Below, in pieces: positions 22,238 through 32,530 of a stretch of 64,000 bases of DNA (its first letter is position 1; each line of letters opens with the position of its first letter). Under the pieces are notes generated by a model. It was not told the DNA's origin. It searched no databases and saw only the letters and a list, made by a program, of their open reading frames with translations. Origin of the DNA: Rosellinia necatrix (taxonomy: Eukaryota > Ascomycota > Sordariomycetes > Xylariales > Xylariaceae); contig JAGYVD010000002.1 of NCBI GenBank assembly GCA_021209875.1, forward strand, positions 6,572,001 to 6,636,000. Direction: 5' to 3'. The translations under genes were made by a program, and so were the position numbers.

Positions 22238-23812
22238 CTAATATCCGGCTGGCTCAATGCTTGTTGTAGTGGACGAAGCACCCAAGTTATAATTAGACGC
22301 ATGCTTCCAACTTTTAGGAGTAAATTTGTCTATAATAGACTTGAATGCTGACTGGGATTTAGGGATTAAATATCAGTGGAAGATGCTACGTTGATCAGTA
22401 TCTCGGGTAGATGTGGGGTTTTTACCAGCGAGCAAAGACTTGCGTTCCCATCAAAGTGCTTCCCTTTCGCTCGACATCCGGGAATGGTCATGATGCGGTC
22501 ATTATATCTGACCCTCACGAAGTATTCATCTAGTTTGTGTACCTCTTCCGTTGTCAGTTTCTTGACAGGTCGTTGTCCAATGCCTCGTGGCTCACCCGTG
22601 TCTCCCCGCGCGGTGATTGGAGTCAAGCTAGTAGTAGCATCCCTCTATAGCCACTGATTTTCACCTTTCATGCCTCGGGAAGGCGTTCGTCGCTTCCGAA
22701 ACAGTTCAAAGATGACGTGACTGGTAAAGGGCGGCCATTTCTCGTTACTATCAAGACAGTCAAGGCTTGCTAGCACTATGCCGATGGTGCGATCGTGACA
22801 ACCTAATAGGGATAACCTGGGTGGTGCTCTAGGTTGCAAGGTAGGGCCTCACAGTATGTCGTATCGCTGATTCCACTCTACTTGGTCAACCATCTTCAGG
22901 ACCAGGCCTCCCACTAATTGGCCCGCACCAAGCGTCCGTAATTCGCGAGAAACGCCATAGCCGCGAAACATCTCGTCGACTACTATGCGGTCGATGACTT
23001 CAGGCACTCGCTCCTCGTAAAATTCGTCGGGAAGCCGAGTGTCGGGCCGATGGCAAGTGTTGCGTTGATGGTGTCCATGACAGCGGACAAGCTGGGCCGA
23101 GAGTCCACGGCCACGGATTTGTTGTCGGGCATCCATTTGCTCAGCTTTCCTGACGGATACTGCATGTCTTCACTTCCGTTCCACTTCTCCGTAGCTCCCT
23201 GAAAAAAAGCTCTAGTAAGCTCTGCGAGTCTGGCACATGACTTGATATTGGGAAGCAGCGTCTCGTCCGCCCGTGAGCGCATGGCGATATCCCAGGGACC
23301 CCAGGTGCGGTTCGTACCCAAAGGATAAAGGCCATGTAAGACCTCCTGGACCGACTCGCTGACTCGCGGCGCCTCCGTTATCCGAATATAGGGTATTTCG
23401 ACGTCTGATAGATGTTTCGGCAACTTCTGGGCGTTAATTAGGTCGCCACTATATGGTAGGGTCATGCTAAGACGTTACCAAGCTTAACTGATCGACGTAG
23501 AGCTGGCGCCGTGACTTTCCGAAGGCGAGGGAGGTTTCCCGTCCTCTGTCAGTCAGCTCTCCGGGCCTGCTATAGAATGCTATTAGGAAATGCGCCTCGT
23601 AAACTCGCCCGGAGCCAGCCGAGTTTTGCATACCAGATGTTGCTGGTCTCACCCCCTGCGCCCTTCGCGGGAATAGGTCGCCCGTCCGGCCAAGATGTCT
23701 CTAGGTATCTCTTCCAAATCATAGGTTCCCATCTGGAGGAATCCTGGGTAGCCATGACGATATCGGTAAATAGCTGCGCTGCGCCGCAATACGGCCAATC
23801 TGTGGCAGTCAA
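22238..23812 (-). pseudogene. Histidine acid phosphatase (histidine phosphatase, branch 2) pseudogene
   Basis: Read on the minus strand, pieces line up in family order: WPYCGAAQLFTD and WEPMIWKRYLET (23812-23634); PGELTDRGRETSLAFGK and LYVDQL (23566-23479); LPKHLSDVEIPYIRITEAPR, VAVDSRPSLSAVMDTINAT, SLLGCHDRTIG (catalytic HD), EKWPPFTSHV, VRYNDRIMTIPGC (23426-22426); AFKSIIDKFTPKSW (22351-22238). The separating introns have proper GT-AG ends (67, 52 and 74 nt). Within the long exon there is a -1 frameshift at about 23037-23045, a TGA at 22849-22851 and a TAG at 22645-22647. The N-terminal exon that should hold RHGxRxP is not readable; a scrap reading ARFQN before a GTAAGC donor lies near 23935. 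The combined lesions, none in homopolymers, make this a true pseudogene rather than a sequencing artefact. Confidence 0.78.
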
Positions 23813-25015
23813 CGACTGAGCGCGCAGCTGCTTCGGCTTTCCTCACTCACAGGGAGACAATCCAGTCTGGTGCCTGGTGAGAAGTCAGCGCAGTACTGAA
23901 GGCATTAGGAGCCGCGCCAGCTTACATTCTGGAAGCGAGCCTATATTGGGCTAAGCTAGTCGCTGCGGGGGTTTGATGAATTGCTTCATTGAGTGGTTGA
24001 TAAACCGGGGAGAGGGAAGTTTGACACCTAGATGGCGCCTTGAAGGCGTGCTGCTGCGTGGCTGCCTCGGGTTACCCACGGACTCTGGCTGACTTGGTGG
24101 CTTCTGTTGGTGGATTGATTGTCCCACAGGAGACCTAGATTAAATAAGAGAGCTCGGTGGGATAGAATGGTGGCGGTAATTATCATTGGCTCCCGCCTTT
24201 GTGTCTACCATGATTACCTGTTTGTTGTTTAATACGGCTTAGTGACAAATTGTTGGAAGTCTTCTTTCCCTTTGAGAAAATAAGGGTTGGCGGCTTGGCA
24301 TCAAGTTGGAATGGACAGCTCAGCCACGGCCGACATTCCGGCCTACTACCCAGGCCGCGCTTGCGACAATACTTATTAAGTGATCTAACCGGCATTTACG
24401 ACTGATTTCAGGATCAAGCTGACCTTTCGGTAATCTATCTACTTAACCAGAGCTTGCGGTTAATCCACTTTGTCCCGGATTATAGTTAGGCCACCGAGTT
24501 GGCAATTACAGATACGCCATGGCCAACATACCAATAGACCACCAGGCCCGTGTTTGTGACGAAATGAGGCACTTGATCAGGACCCGCGGCCCAGCCACGA
24601 GGCACAAGGCCCCAGGAAGTTTCCTGCCGGACTCTATAGCTAGAATGCCTTGTCGGCGCTGCGCTAAACCTCCATAGTTGGCGCTTGCGACTAAGCCACG
24701 GCCGACCTTCGGTAGGCTACTTAGGATTTACTTGTGACTATGGGTACCTATACGGCACCTTGGCCGGCATCTGCGGCGTAGCTATTAGGCAGATATTCCG
24801 GGACCGGCCGGTCGAAGCGTATAAAGAGGCTACTTATGCTCGCAGAGGTAGTACACCAGGTTCAAAGTGTGTGAACGGTATAATTAATAAGGCTACCACA
24901 TGCCCAGTCCCTATCATCTTGAATCCTCCAACACAGTGGCATTCCACATTGTTTCATTCAAGTTGTGAACAGTTATCTTCGCAGGCTACTGTAAAAATCT
25001 CAAGCTCCCATAACA
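23813..25015. other. Intergenic region with phosphatase 5' remnants
   Basis: The stretch to about 23950 holds debris of the phosphatase first exon. The rest shows no gene. Loosely repeated CGGCCGAC-containing sequence occurs around 24320-24710. Confidence 0.35.
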
Positions 25016-25445
25016 ATGGCTGCTACAATCCTTGTCCCAGCTCAGCCCTTAACCAGCACTTGTAGGAAACTAGGGCCCGCACTCGACAATCAGGTTGCAG
25101 CAGGCAACTTAGATCGTCTTTCCAGCATGTCCGAATGTGCGGTGCATCTCGAGCTGCTTGATGCTATTGTACGCGTGGAGGGCGAGGTCACCGCATGGGG
25201 CAAGGGGAAGGGCCTTGCTGAAGGAGTAGCATGGAATGTATATTGCTCCGCTGCTGCACAAAAATTGCTGATGTGGTCGCACCTAGCCGAAGCCCATAAG
25301 GGCAACACTCCGCCGCTAGACGTCTTAATTGTCTGGCACGCCTACATGCTGAACACAGCCGCACATAGGCAGTACGAGAACCAGGTACTAAAGGGCCGCA
25401 TGGGCCTCCAGGGGCTGAGCTGGGATGGCAAAAAGCTCTCTGCCT
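25016..25445 (+). pseudogene. 3'-truncated conserved fungal gene (PPLDVLIVWHAYMLN family)
   Basis: From ATG 25016 the frame encodes CAVHLELLDAIVRVEGEV, then TPPLDVLIVWHAYMLN and VLKGRMGLQGLSWD. PPLD-V-VWH-YMLNP is the signature of a large group of fungal proteins of unknown function. Family similarity stops near residue 142 (about 25440). After that the plus frame is merely the complement of the neighbouring methyltransferase fragment. The gene has therefore lost its 3' half, probably by a rearrangement. The frame formally continues to 25606. Confidence 0.5.
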
Positions 25446-26130
25446 CTGGGTGCGTTGGCGGGGTCACGTCGGTGCCCATGTCCGCGGCCAACAGGTTGAG
25501 GTCTAGGAAATTGACGGTAATCTTTGCTTTTGAGCTGAGCTTGACTTTATGCCCACCATTTGCAAGAGGTAAGCAAAAAGCACGACATCGGGCACCGCGA
25601 TTGTAATACATAGTAGCACTTAGGAAGCCTCCAAGGGCCATGCACCAGTCAATTATAGAAGGCTGGACGTCATCTAGAGTCTTGAAGACGTCTGTGGCAC
25701 TGTGAAGCTCTTGTGCGATCCTCTTCATTATCCTGAAAAAGTAGTTGGGTTGCCAGTCATTCTAGTTGTCGGCTCCTTTTCGTTGGTTCTTAAAGAATTG
25801 ATCTCCAGCCAGATTCTGCCATCCCTGGCGTGTTGAATATCAATGAGGGTTCAACCCCGGTGTAATTCCCGAAGCTTCGGCAAGAGAGTTACGTGCCTGT
25901 TCCCTCAGCTCGTTTGATTGTCGAAAGACAGGAACCCTTCCGTATAAGTAATCCTTGACTCGCCTGTTGGCATTCTCGGCTATTTCATCATTGAAATAAC
26001 ATTGCGCTTCAACAGGATTCTGTGGTATCTTAAAGTCTAAATGTTGCTTTTGTTGCCCTACGACTGTGGCACGATCGCACGCCTGCACGACAAGGGTCTG
26101 CCGGCTGAAAATTAAAGGTCGTTTGCCCAT
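25440..26130 (-). pseudogene. FtsJ-like methyltransferase domain gene, broken and C-terminally truncated
   Basis: The minus strand carries AENANRRVKDYLYGRVPVFR then NELREQ (26130 side), GWQNLAGDQFFKNQRKGADN, YFFRIMKRIAQELHSATDVF and IIDWCMALGGFLSATM, followed by NRGARCRAFCLPLANGGHKV. The DWCMALGGFL segment matches the SAM-binding motif I of FtsJ-type methyltransferases (D-C-APGGF) with Leu in place of Pro. An in-frame TAG at 25762-25764 interrupts GADN and NDW, and a frame change lies between about 25840 and 25820. The domain ends at about 25440, where it meets the convergent truncated gene. RIP-type CAG to TAG is a possible origin of the stop. Confidence 0.6.
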
Positions 26131-26227
26131 TCATCTTCAAGAGTAGGGCGCCGGGGAATGCAGGAGAGTTAGCAATGGGATGAACACAACATGCAAGGTG
26201 GGTGGTAATGAACATATATTTCAACTG

Positions 26228-27646
26228 CTAGGGCAGAGTTAAGCTAGAAGCTTGGTCGCCTAATTTCAGGCACGCGCTTTTGAACCAAGCCCAGTGTGTA
26301 TCAACAGCCCACCTTGACAGGTACTGCAGCGTCCATATAATCTTATAGATGCCGAGCGGTGTGCCTGTTGATCCAAAGTTATGTTTGCACCAGAGGAATT
26401 TCTTGCCGTCGTCCGCCCGCGTAGATGTGACGAGATACCAATCATGGCCTTGAATGATGATCGCAGGGAGGACCTCAGGCAGACGATCAGTCATAGACTC
26501 CACCTTTGCCCATTGCGCCGCTAGCCAGACCATCAGCTGAACCCTGGCCTTTTCGAAGTCATCGTTAGTGCGCTTCGTCTCGACCGAAATAGCAATGGGT
26601 CGGTGTAGTAATGGCACATAATCGGTATGGTTTATGCTCAGCCCAGGCATAGACCTACGCCAGGCTTCTATCCTGTCTGCTGCTATATTGTCTGCCACCG
26701 TCCCGTTAGCCGTCATCATCTCTGTTGCTGTCCCATCCACGGCTGTTCGAATAGGCTCGAGTGCGATGGCGAAATCCACCTTGTGTGCCGGGGCATCTGG
26801 CACTTTGAAGTCGGTGACCAGGCTGGCTGTAGTGCATGGCACGACGGTAACCAAAGGGTTGCGGCCACCGGGGACATGTCGGCTGCGTGAAGCACCCATG
26901 ATGGCCCTGCGCATCAGCGGGTAGTGTACCTTCATATTCCATGATGCTTCGGGATGCAGATTCTCGTCGCACTCGCGCGCCTCGTCAAGTATAAGGCCCA
27001 CAAATTCGGGGTCGACGGGGTCAGACTGGTCGGCTAAAGCGCTAGTGAACAGCACGTCGTCGTTGTAGCAATCCCTGAAGTTCCGCCGGCGCTTTGGGTC
27101 AGCGAGTTCATAATAGCGTATTTCCTGGCGTTGGGACTCGTGGAGGAGGCCGCGGCATAGCGTCGTTGCGCGCTTGATGGGGTCGAGAAGCTTCCTGAGG
27201 GACTCGGGGAAATCGTCAGATCCGTCGTCATCCATCATACGGTGCTGCATACTAGCGTTGATCCGTAGCCTGGCGATCTGCTTTGTTGGAGAGCTACGAC
27301 CGGTCTTGTTCGAACAGTTGCCTGTTTGGTCTGAGTACACCGAGCGCGTGTCCGATGTCGAAACTGAAGACGCATTGCCGGACCTGGGGTGCTTGGCGGC
27401 ACGAGGGGTATCTTGGGGGTCGCGATCGTGGTCGTTGTCGATGGCTTGATGTTCAATTATTGGGAAACGCCCCTGCCTCTTCTTCGTTGGCGTTGTTGAC
27501 ATGGGCGGCGAGACAAGCGCGCGCTTTCGGGAGATGTTACGGGCTGTTGTTGACGCTGTGACAAGGGTTGTGGTTGCTGCACAATCGCAATCAATGTCGG
27601 CGGCGTTGATGCGACTGAGCCAATCGTGGACAGTTTCCCAGCTCAT
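26228..27646 (-). CDS. PD-(D/E)XK nuclease-like domain protein of the fungal expanded family
   Basis: An uninterrupted 472-residue minus-strand protein starting at ATG 27646 (MSWETVHDWLSRINAADIDC). Residues 1-150 are low-complexity, Ser/Thr/Arg-rich and probably disordered. The C-terminal domain has KVDFAIALEP (Asp291) and PIAISVETKRTNDDFEKARV (Glu356, Lys358), then QLMVWLAAQW, IIIQGHDWYLV and GTPLGIYKIIWTLQYLSRW. The ExK core and following W-rich helices are characteristic of the large fungal family annotated as PD-(D/E)XK nuclease-like (PF20516 type). Its nuclease activity and role have not been established as far as I know. It is the last intact gene before the AT-rich tract, with a GC-rich codon set and no RIP-type stops. 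Confidence 0.85.
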   Translation of the reverse strand: MSWETVHDWLSRINAADIDCDCAATTTLVTASTTARNISRKRALVSPPMSTTPTKKRQGRFPIIEHQAIDNDHDRDPQDTPRAAKHPRSGNASSVSTSDTRSVYSDQTGNCSNKTGRSSPTKQIARLRINASMQHRMMDDDGSDDFPESLRKLLDPIKRATTLCRGLLHESQRQEIRYYELADPKRRRNFRDCYNDDVLFTSALADQSDPVDPEFVGLILDEARECDENLHPEASWNMKVHYPLMRRAIMGASRSRHVPGGRNPLVTVVPCTTASLVTDFKVPDAPAHKVDFAIALEPIRTAVDGTATEMMTANGTVADNIAADRIEAWRRSMPGLSINHTDYVPLLHRPIAISVETKRTNDDFEKARVQLMVWLAAQWAKVESMTDRLPEVLPAIIIQGHDWYLVTSTRADDGKKFLWCKHNFGSTGTPLGIYKIIWTLQYLSRWAVDTHWAWFKSACLKLGDQASSLTLP

Positions 27647-27707
27647 GGGGCAGTAGAGCTGTAGTAGCAGTAGTATCACGGGGGGACGGTTGGGGTGCTA
27701 TGTTAAT

Positions 27708-27751
27708 GTGTTGATGTATTGATGTATTGATGTGTTGATGTGTTGATGTGG
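27708..27751. repeat. 10-bp tandem repeat (TTGATGTGTT type)
   Basis: About four and a half copies of a TTGATGTGTT/TTGATGTATT unit lie 60 bp upstream of the PD-(D/E)XK gene's start codon. Confidence 0.8.
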
Positions 27752-27917
27752 TAATAGAGGAGTTGCTGTGGTTGCTCCGGACGGCTAGTCTAGCTGGTTT
27801 GGACTTGGTGGGTGTGCGGCAACCCCAGCGGCTCCGTGCCCGCTAGATTTGCTGACGAGCGAGCTAACCAATAAGGGGGACTGTCTCAGATAACCTAGCC
27901 TGCAATAACAACAACGC

Positions 27918-28089
27918 AGTTACGGATGACTGGTTTTCCAAGCGTGGCATGCGTGGCACGCATAGAACATCCGTACACCTGTTGCCAACTGGCAAACACA
28001 GACCAGCTATAGCGCGCACGGACTAGACCCACCCCACACACCTATACTCAGGCGGAATTCTAGTGGGCTAATTCCTCCCGCTTACTCTT
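27918..28089 (+). repeat. Dispersed repeat C, copy 1 (candidate LTR) at the border of the AT-rich tract
   Basis: Shares about 170 bp with 39872-40040 in the same orientation: AGTTACGGATGACTGG, ATCCGTACACCTGTTGCCAA, GACCCACCCCACACACCT and GAATTCTAGTGGGCTAATTC. Weaker similarity continues another 40-80 bp. Several differences are G to A or C to T. No clear TG...CA ends were found. Confidence 0.75.
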
Positions 28090-30730
28090 GCCAATCCTAT
28101 CGGTAGATTATTTATATAATATATCTGTTGAATGGGCTATATATATGTAGTCCCTGTAAAGTTTATATGTGAAATAGAATATAATTTTTAATAGTGTTAG
28201 GTTTGGAATGAGGAATAATGTTGTATTTATTATGGAGCTATTTCTTAAGCTAGGGTGAAAGGTGGAATAGTTTAGGGTCCTAGGTGCACGGACCACCCTA
28301 TATACGGCTAAATATCCTATTATAAGCACTGCCGAAGGGAATTCTTTGTTATTTTTTTAAGATAATAAATATGTTTTTTTTTAATTTAGCTAGTATTAAA
28401 ACTTAAGTTTATATTATAAGTTTTTTTTAAGCAATTTTGTTTAATATTATTTTTATAATTAAAAATAATCTATATATTTTTATTTATTTTTAAAGCTTTA
28501 AATTGTTTTTTTAATTAAAAATTTTAAAGTTTTTTAATTAAAAATAACTTTGTTTTTAAAAATATTAATAATTAAAAAAGTTTATTACTATTTTTAAGTT
28601 ATAGTTTTTTATTTTTTTAATTTTTAATTTTTTTTATATAATTTATAATTTTTTTTATATAATTTATAATTTAAAGTTTTATATTTAATGTTTTTATATA
28701 ATTTTTGAATTTTATTTAATTTATTAAAGTTTTTTTATTTTATTAAAACCTTTTTAAATTTTTTTAAAGTTTTAATTATTTTTAGCTAGTTTGTTATTTT
28801 TTTATTTTATTATATATTTTTAATAAAAGGTTTAAATTTTTAGTTTTTATTTTTATTATAATTAATTATTAAATATTATATTATTATTAATATTATTTTT
28901 ATTTATAATATTATTAATAAAAAATAATTAATATTTTTAATTAAACTATTTTATAAAAATAAAAGTTTTTTAAGTTTTTATTAAGTTTATTTAAATTATT
29001 AAATATAATAATAATGATTTATATTTTTAAAAAGAAATTCTGTTTATAATAATATTTTAAAACTTTTTATTATTTTTTTAAACTTGTTTTTTAATTAGTT
29101 TTTAATTAAACTGCTTTAGCTTTTTATTATAAAAGAAAATCACCCTGATAAAAATAATTAAAATTTAAAAGTTTTTATATTTTTATATAATTAATTTTAT
29201 TTTTAAAAAATATAAAATAACATGTTTTTATTTTATTTAGTTTTTATTTTTATTAAATAATTAATAATATTTTTATTAATTTTTTTAATTTAATATATTA
29301 ATAAGTTTTATAATTTTTAAATAAAATTATTATATTATTTTATATAGCTGTATATATAACTTTATAATTAAAAGATTTTTTACAGTATTTTTAAAATTAT
29401 ATAATTTTATTTAAATCGCTATTGCTTTTTATATAAGGTATAAAAATTATATTAAATTAAATAACTAATAAATTTTATAAATTTAATATACATATTTTTA
29501 TAATTTAGTTTTTTATTTAATATATATTAAAAATATATAAATTTTATATTTTTATTTTAATCCATTTTAAAATTAATAATATAATTAATATTTAATATAA
29601 ATAATAAAAATATTTAACTTATTTTTTTAAAATATTTTTTATTTAAATATTTTTAAAATAATATAAATATATTTATTAAAAAAACAAAAGCTGGTTTTTT
29701 TTATTTTAATCTGTTTTATTTTTTAAATTAGTTTTTTAATATTTAATAATAATTAATTTTGCTTTAACGTTTAAAAATATTTTAATATAAAAACAGTTAA
29801 TAAAAGTTTTTATATTATTATTAAAAAATATTTTAAGCATTCTTTAACTTTAATAATATTTTACTAAATTATTTAAATTAAATAATTATTATATTAAATA
29901 ATTTATTTAATTATATTTAATAAATAAACAAGGTTTTTTAATATAATATTAATATTTTAAATAAATTAAAACTATTTTAAACATCAAATAGTTGTTTATA
30001 TTTGTTTAATTTACTGTTTATTGAAATTAGTTATTTTATATATTAACTATACATATTTTTTGCTTTTTTATTACATAAACTTAAAAATATTTTTTTTAGT
30101 TATTTATAATTTTGTTTAAAGTTTATATTAAATGTTATAATTATAATAAAAACTAAAAATGATTAAATATAATAATAAATTAAAATTAACAGTTATAAGT
30201 TAAAAAAATAAAGCTTAAAAAGAAATTATTATTTAAAATAAATAAAGGGATTTTTATGTTTAAAATAAATTATTAAAGTTTAAAGCTTTTAATTAAATAA
30301 AAATATTGAAATATTTAAATAAATTTATATGTTTATTAATTCTAAGTTTTAAATATCGCTTAAGTTTTAAAATATTTAATAAAAACAGTTTTATTTATTT
30401 TTAAAATAAGCAATAATATTTTATAATAAACTTAAACATAGCTAAAAATTAAAAAACAGCTATTTTATAATTATATTAATAAAATCTTTTGTTTTTTTAA
30501 TTTAGTTATATATATAATTAATAAATTATAACTAATTATTATTTTATTTATTAAAGCTAAAAAATAAAGTTTTTATTAAATAATATATTTTTTAGTTATA
30601 ATAAAGCTGTTAATTAATTAAATATAAAATAATTATAAAGTTTTTTATTATTAAAATCGTTTTTTTTATTTTAATAATGAAAAACTTTTTGGTTTTTATT
30701 ACTTAAAAAAAGGTTTTTTATTAAAGTGAT

Positions 30731-30930
30731 ACGCGCGCGTGGAGGGAGCGCTTACATAAGCCCCTCGCTTGGGGTGCTGTGGCCCGTGGCCACAGGCACG
30801 ACCTAATTGGGCCTAGCCCTGTGTATGTGGGCCCTAGCCCACACTTAGGTAAAACTTTAGCTTAGCCTAGATTTGCTAGTCCTTCATCTTTTACAATACA
30901 CACTTTACACCCCCATGGTGCACCTCTTAT
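30731..30930. other. GC-rich island with four palindromes inside the AT desert
   Basis: About 200 bp of near-normal composition. It contains dyads CCCCTCGCTTGGGG (30761-30774), GTGGCCCGTGGCCAC (30779-30793), GGGCCTAGCCC (30809-30819) and GTGGGCCCTAGCCCAC (30827-30842). No coding potential was seen. It may be an unmutated element end or unique sequence too short for RIP. Confidence 0.6.
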
Positions 30931-31237
30931 AAAGGTTTAAATTAAACTTTAAAATATAAATAAGCTATTTTATTGCAGCAGAAAAGTTTAAATAATTTTT
31001 TTAAGCCGTTATTAATTATTAATATATTTAATATATATCTTTATTTAAATAATATTTATATAAAAATTATGTTTTATTATAATTAAAAAATAATTTAGTT
31101 TATATAATTTTATTTTTAAAATGCTTTAGTTTTTAATAAAATATTTAATTTTTAGAAGGTTTATATTATATAAATTAGATCTTTTATTAACTATTTAATC
31201 TTTTATTATAATTATTAACTATAAAAAATATATAACA

Positions 31238-31560
31238 GTAGTATAGAACGACTTAACAATTAAGCCAGGAATCCCTATTTTAGGGATCTTTTAAACTAAG
31301 GATACACATATGTAAAATGCAGTTCTAATGCCGCACTTGCAAGCGCTACGCGCTCAGCGCAGGAACAACCTTTAAAATCGTTTTTATTATATAACTAATA
31401 TATATAAATACCTGTGGTTTACTACATTAAATAAAAGCTTTTTAAAAAATTTGATTATTTGTATTAAATATTCCCAAAGTATTACCACGCTTTTAATAAT
31501 TAATAAATTTTTTTACAGATCGATCCTCACCTCTATTAAAAATTATATTCTATAAAAGAT
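31238..31560 (+). repeat. Dispersed repeat B, copy 1 (least mutated)
   Basis: About 320 bp recurring inverted at 56830-57124 and direct at 58360-58690. Landmarks are GTAGTATAGAACGACTTAAC, a hairpin around ATCCCTATTTTAGGGAT, TGCAGTTCTAATGCCGCACT and GATCGATCCTCACCTC. A moderately GC-rich stretch (31320-31368) survives. An LTR or other element end is possible. Confidence 0.7.
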
Positions 31561-32278
31561 TTTTAATAATTATATTTTTATGCTAATAAAGTTTAATATT
31601 ATTTTTTAAATAAATAAATAACCCTAAATTGTTTTTTTAATTAAATATTTTAATATATATATATTTAGCTTTAAAAGATCAGCAAATATTTATTAAATAT
31701 TTATTAGTAATTGTTTATTTTATTATAGCTATTATTTTATTATTATTTATAGTATTAAATATAACATATAAATTTTCTTATATAATCCTTTTATTTTAAT
31801 AAATTAAAAAAACTTTAATTTAAATTTTTTTTAGTTAAAATATTTATAACTATAACCTGTTTTATAATCTGTTTTTTTTATAATTATTTATTAAATTATT
31901 TAATAGCAACTTTATTAAAATTTATTTTTATAGTTTTTATTATAAAGATGTTCATAGCCTAATAAACAGGCAAGTTTATTAAATAAATATAATTAAAAAT
32001 AATCTTGTTTTTTTAAGTTTATTTGCAGTAATATTTTATAAAATCAGATTTTTAGGTTTAGTTTTACAACTATAGAGATTTTAATATTATTACTATTAAT
32101 TTATATTAACTAGTCTGTTTTTATCTATTATTATAATAAATATTAAACTTAAAAATAAATTAAATTTATTTTAGTTTTATAGCAGCTAAGTTTTAATTAA
32201 TTAATCGCTGATTTTAATTTAAGCCTGTTTTTAATTATCAAGTTTTAATTGTTTTTTATTTAAAACATTTATTATATT

Positions 32279-32530
32279 TGTCATGGCCCACAGCCACGAG
32301 GGCCCTGATTGGCTGGATGAATAAGCGGCCTGGCGGCCCCTGATTGGTTCCCCGGCTAAGTAGGTACAAGTACGAGGTGGTGAATGCGGTAGGCCAGTTA
32401 TGTAGTAAATAGCTAGTAGTATATATAAGTAGAAATTCTGGCCGTCGGCCCTATATATAGTTCTTTTTTTTTTTTTAATATATAAGTATAGTTAGGCTTT
32501 ATTTTAATTGCTGCTATTGCAGCTATTATA
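32279..32530 (+). repeat. 5' LTR of the gypsy-type element
   Basis: 252 bp starting TGTCATGGCCCACAGCCACG. The first half keeps normal GC content. CTATATATAGTTC (about 32451) is the likely TATA region, followed by a T-run. The end corresponds to AGCTATTATA at 32521-32530. Confidence 0.88.
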
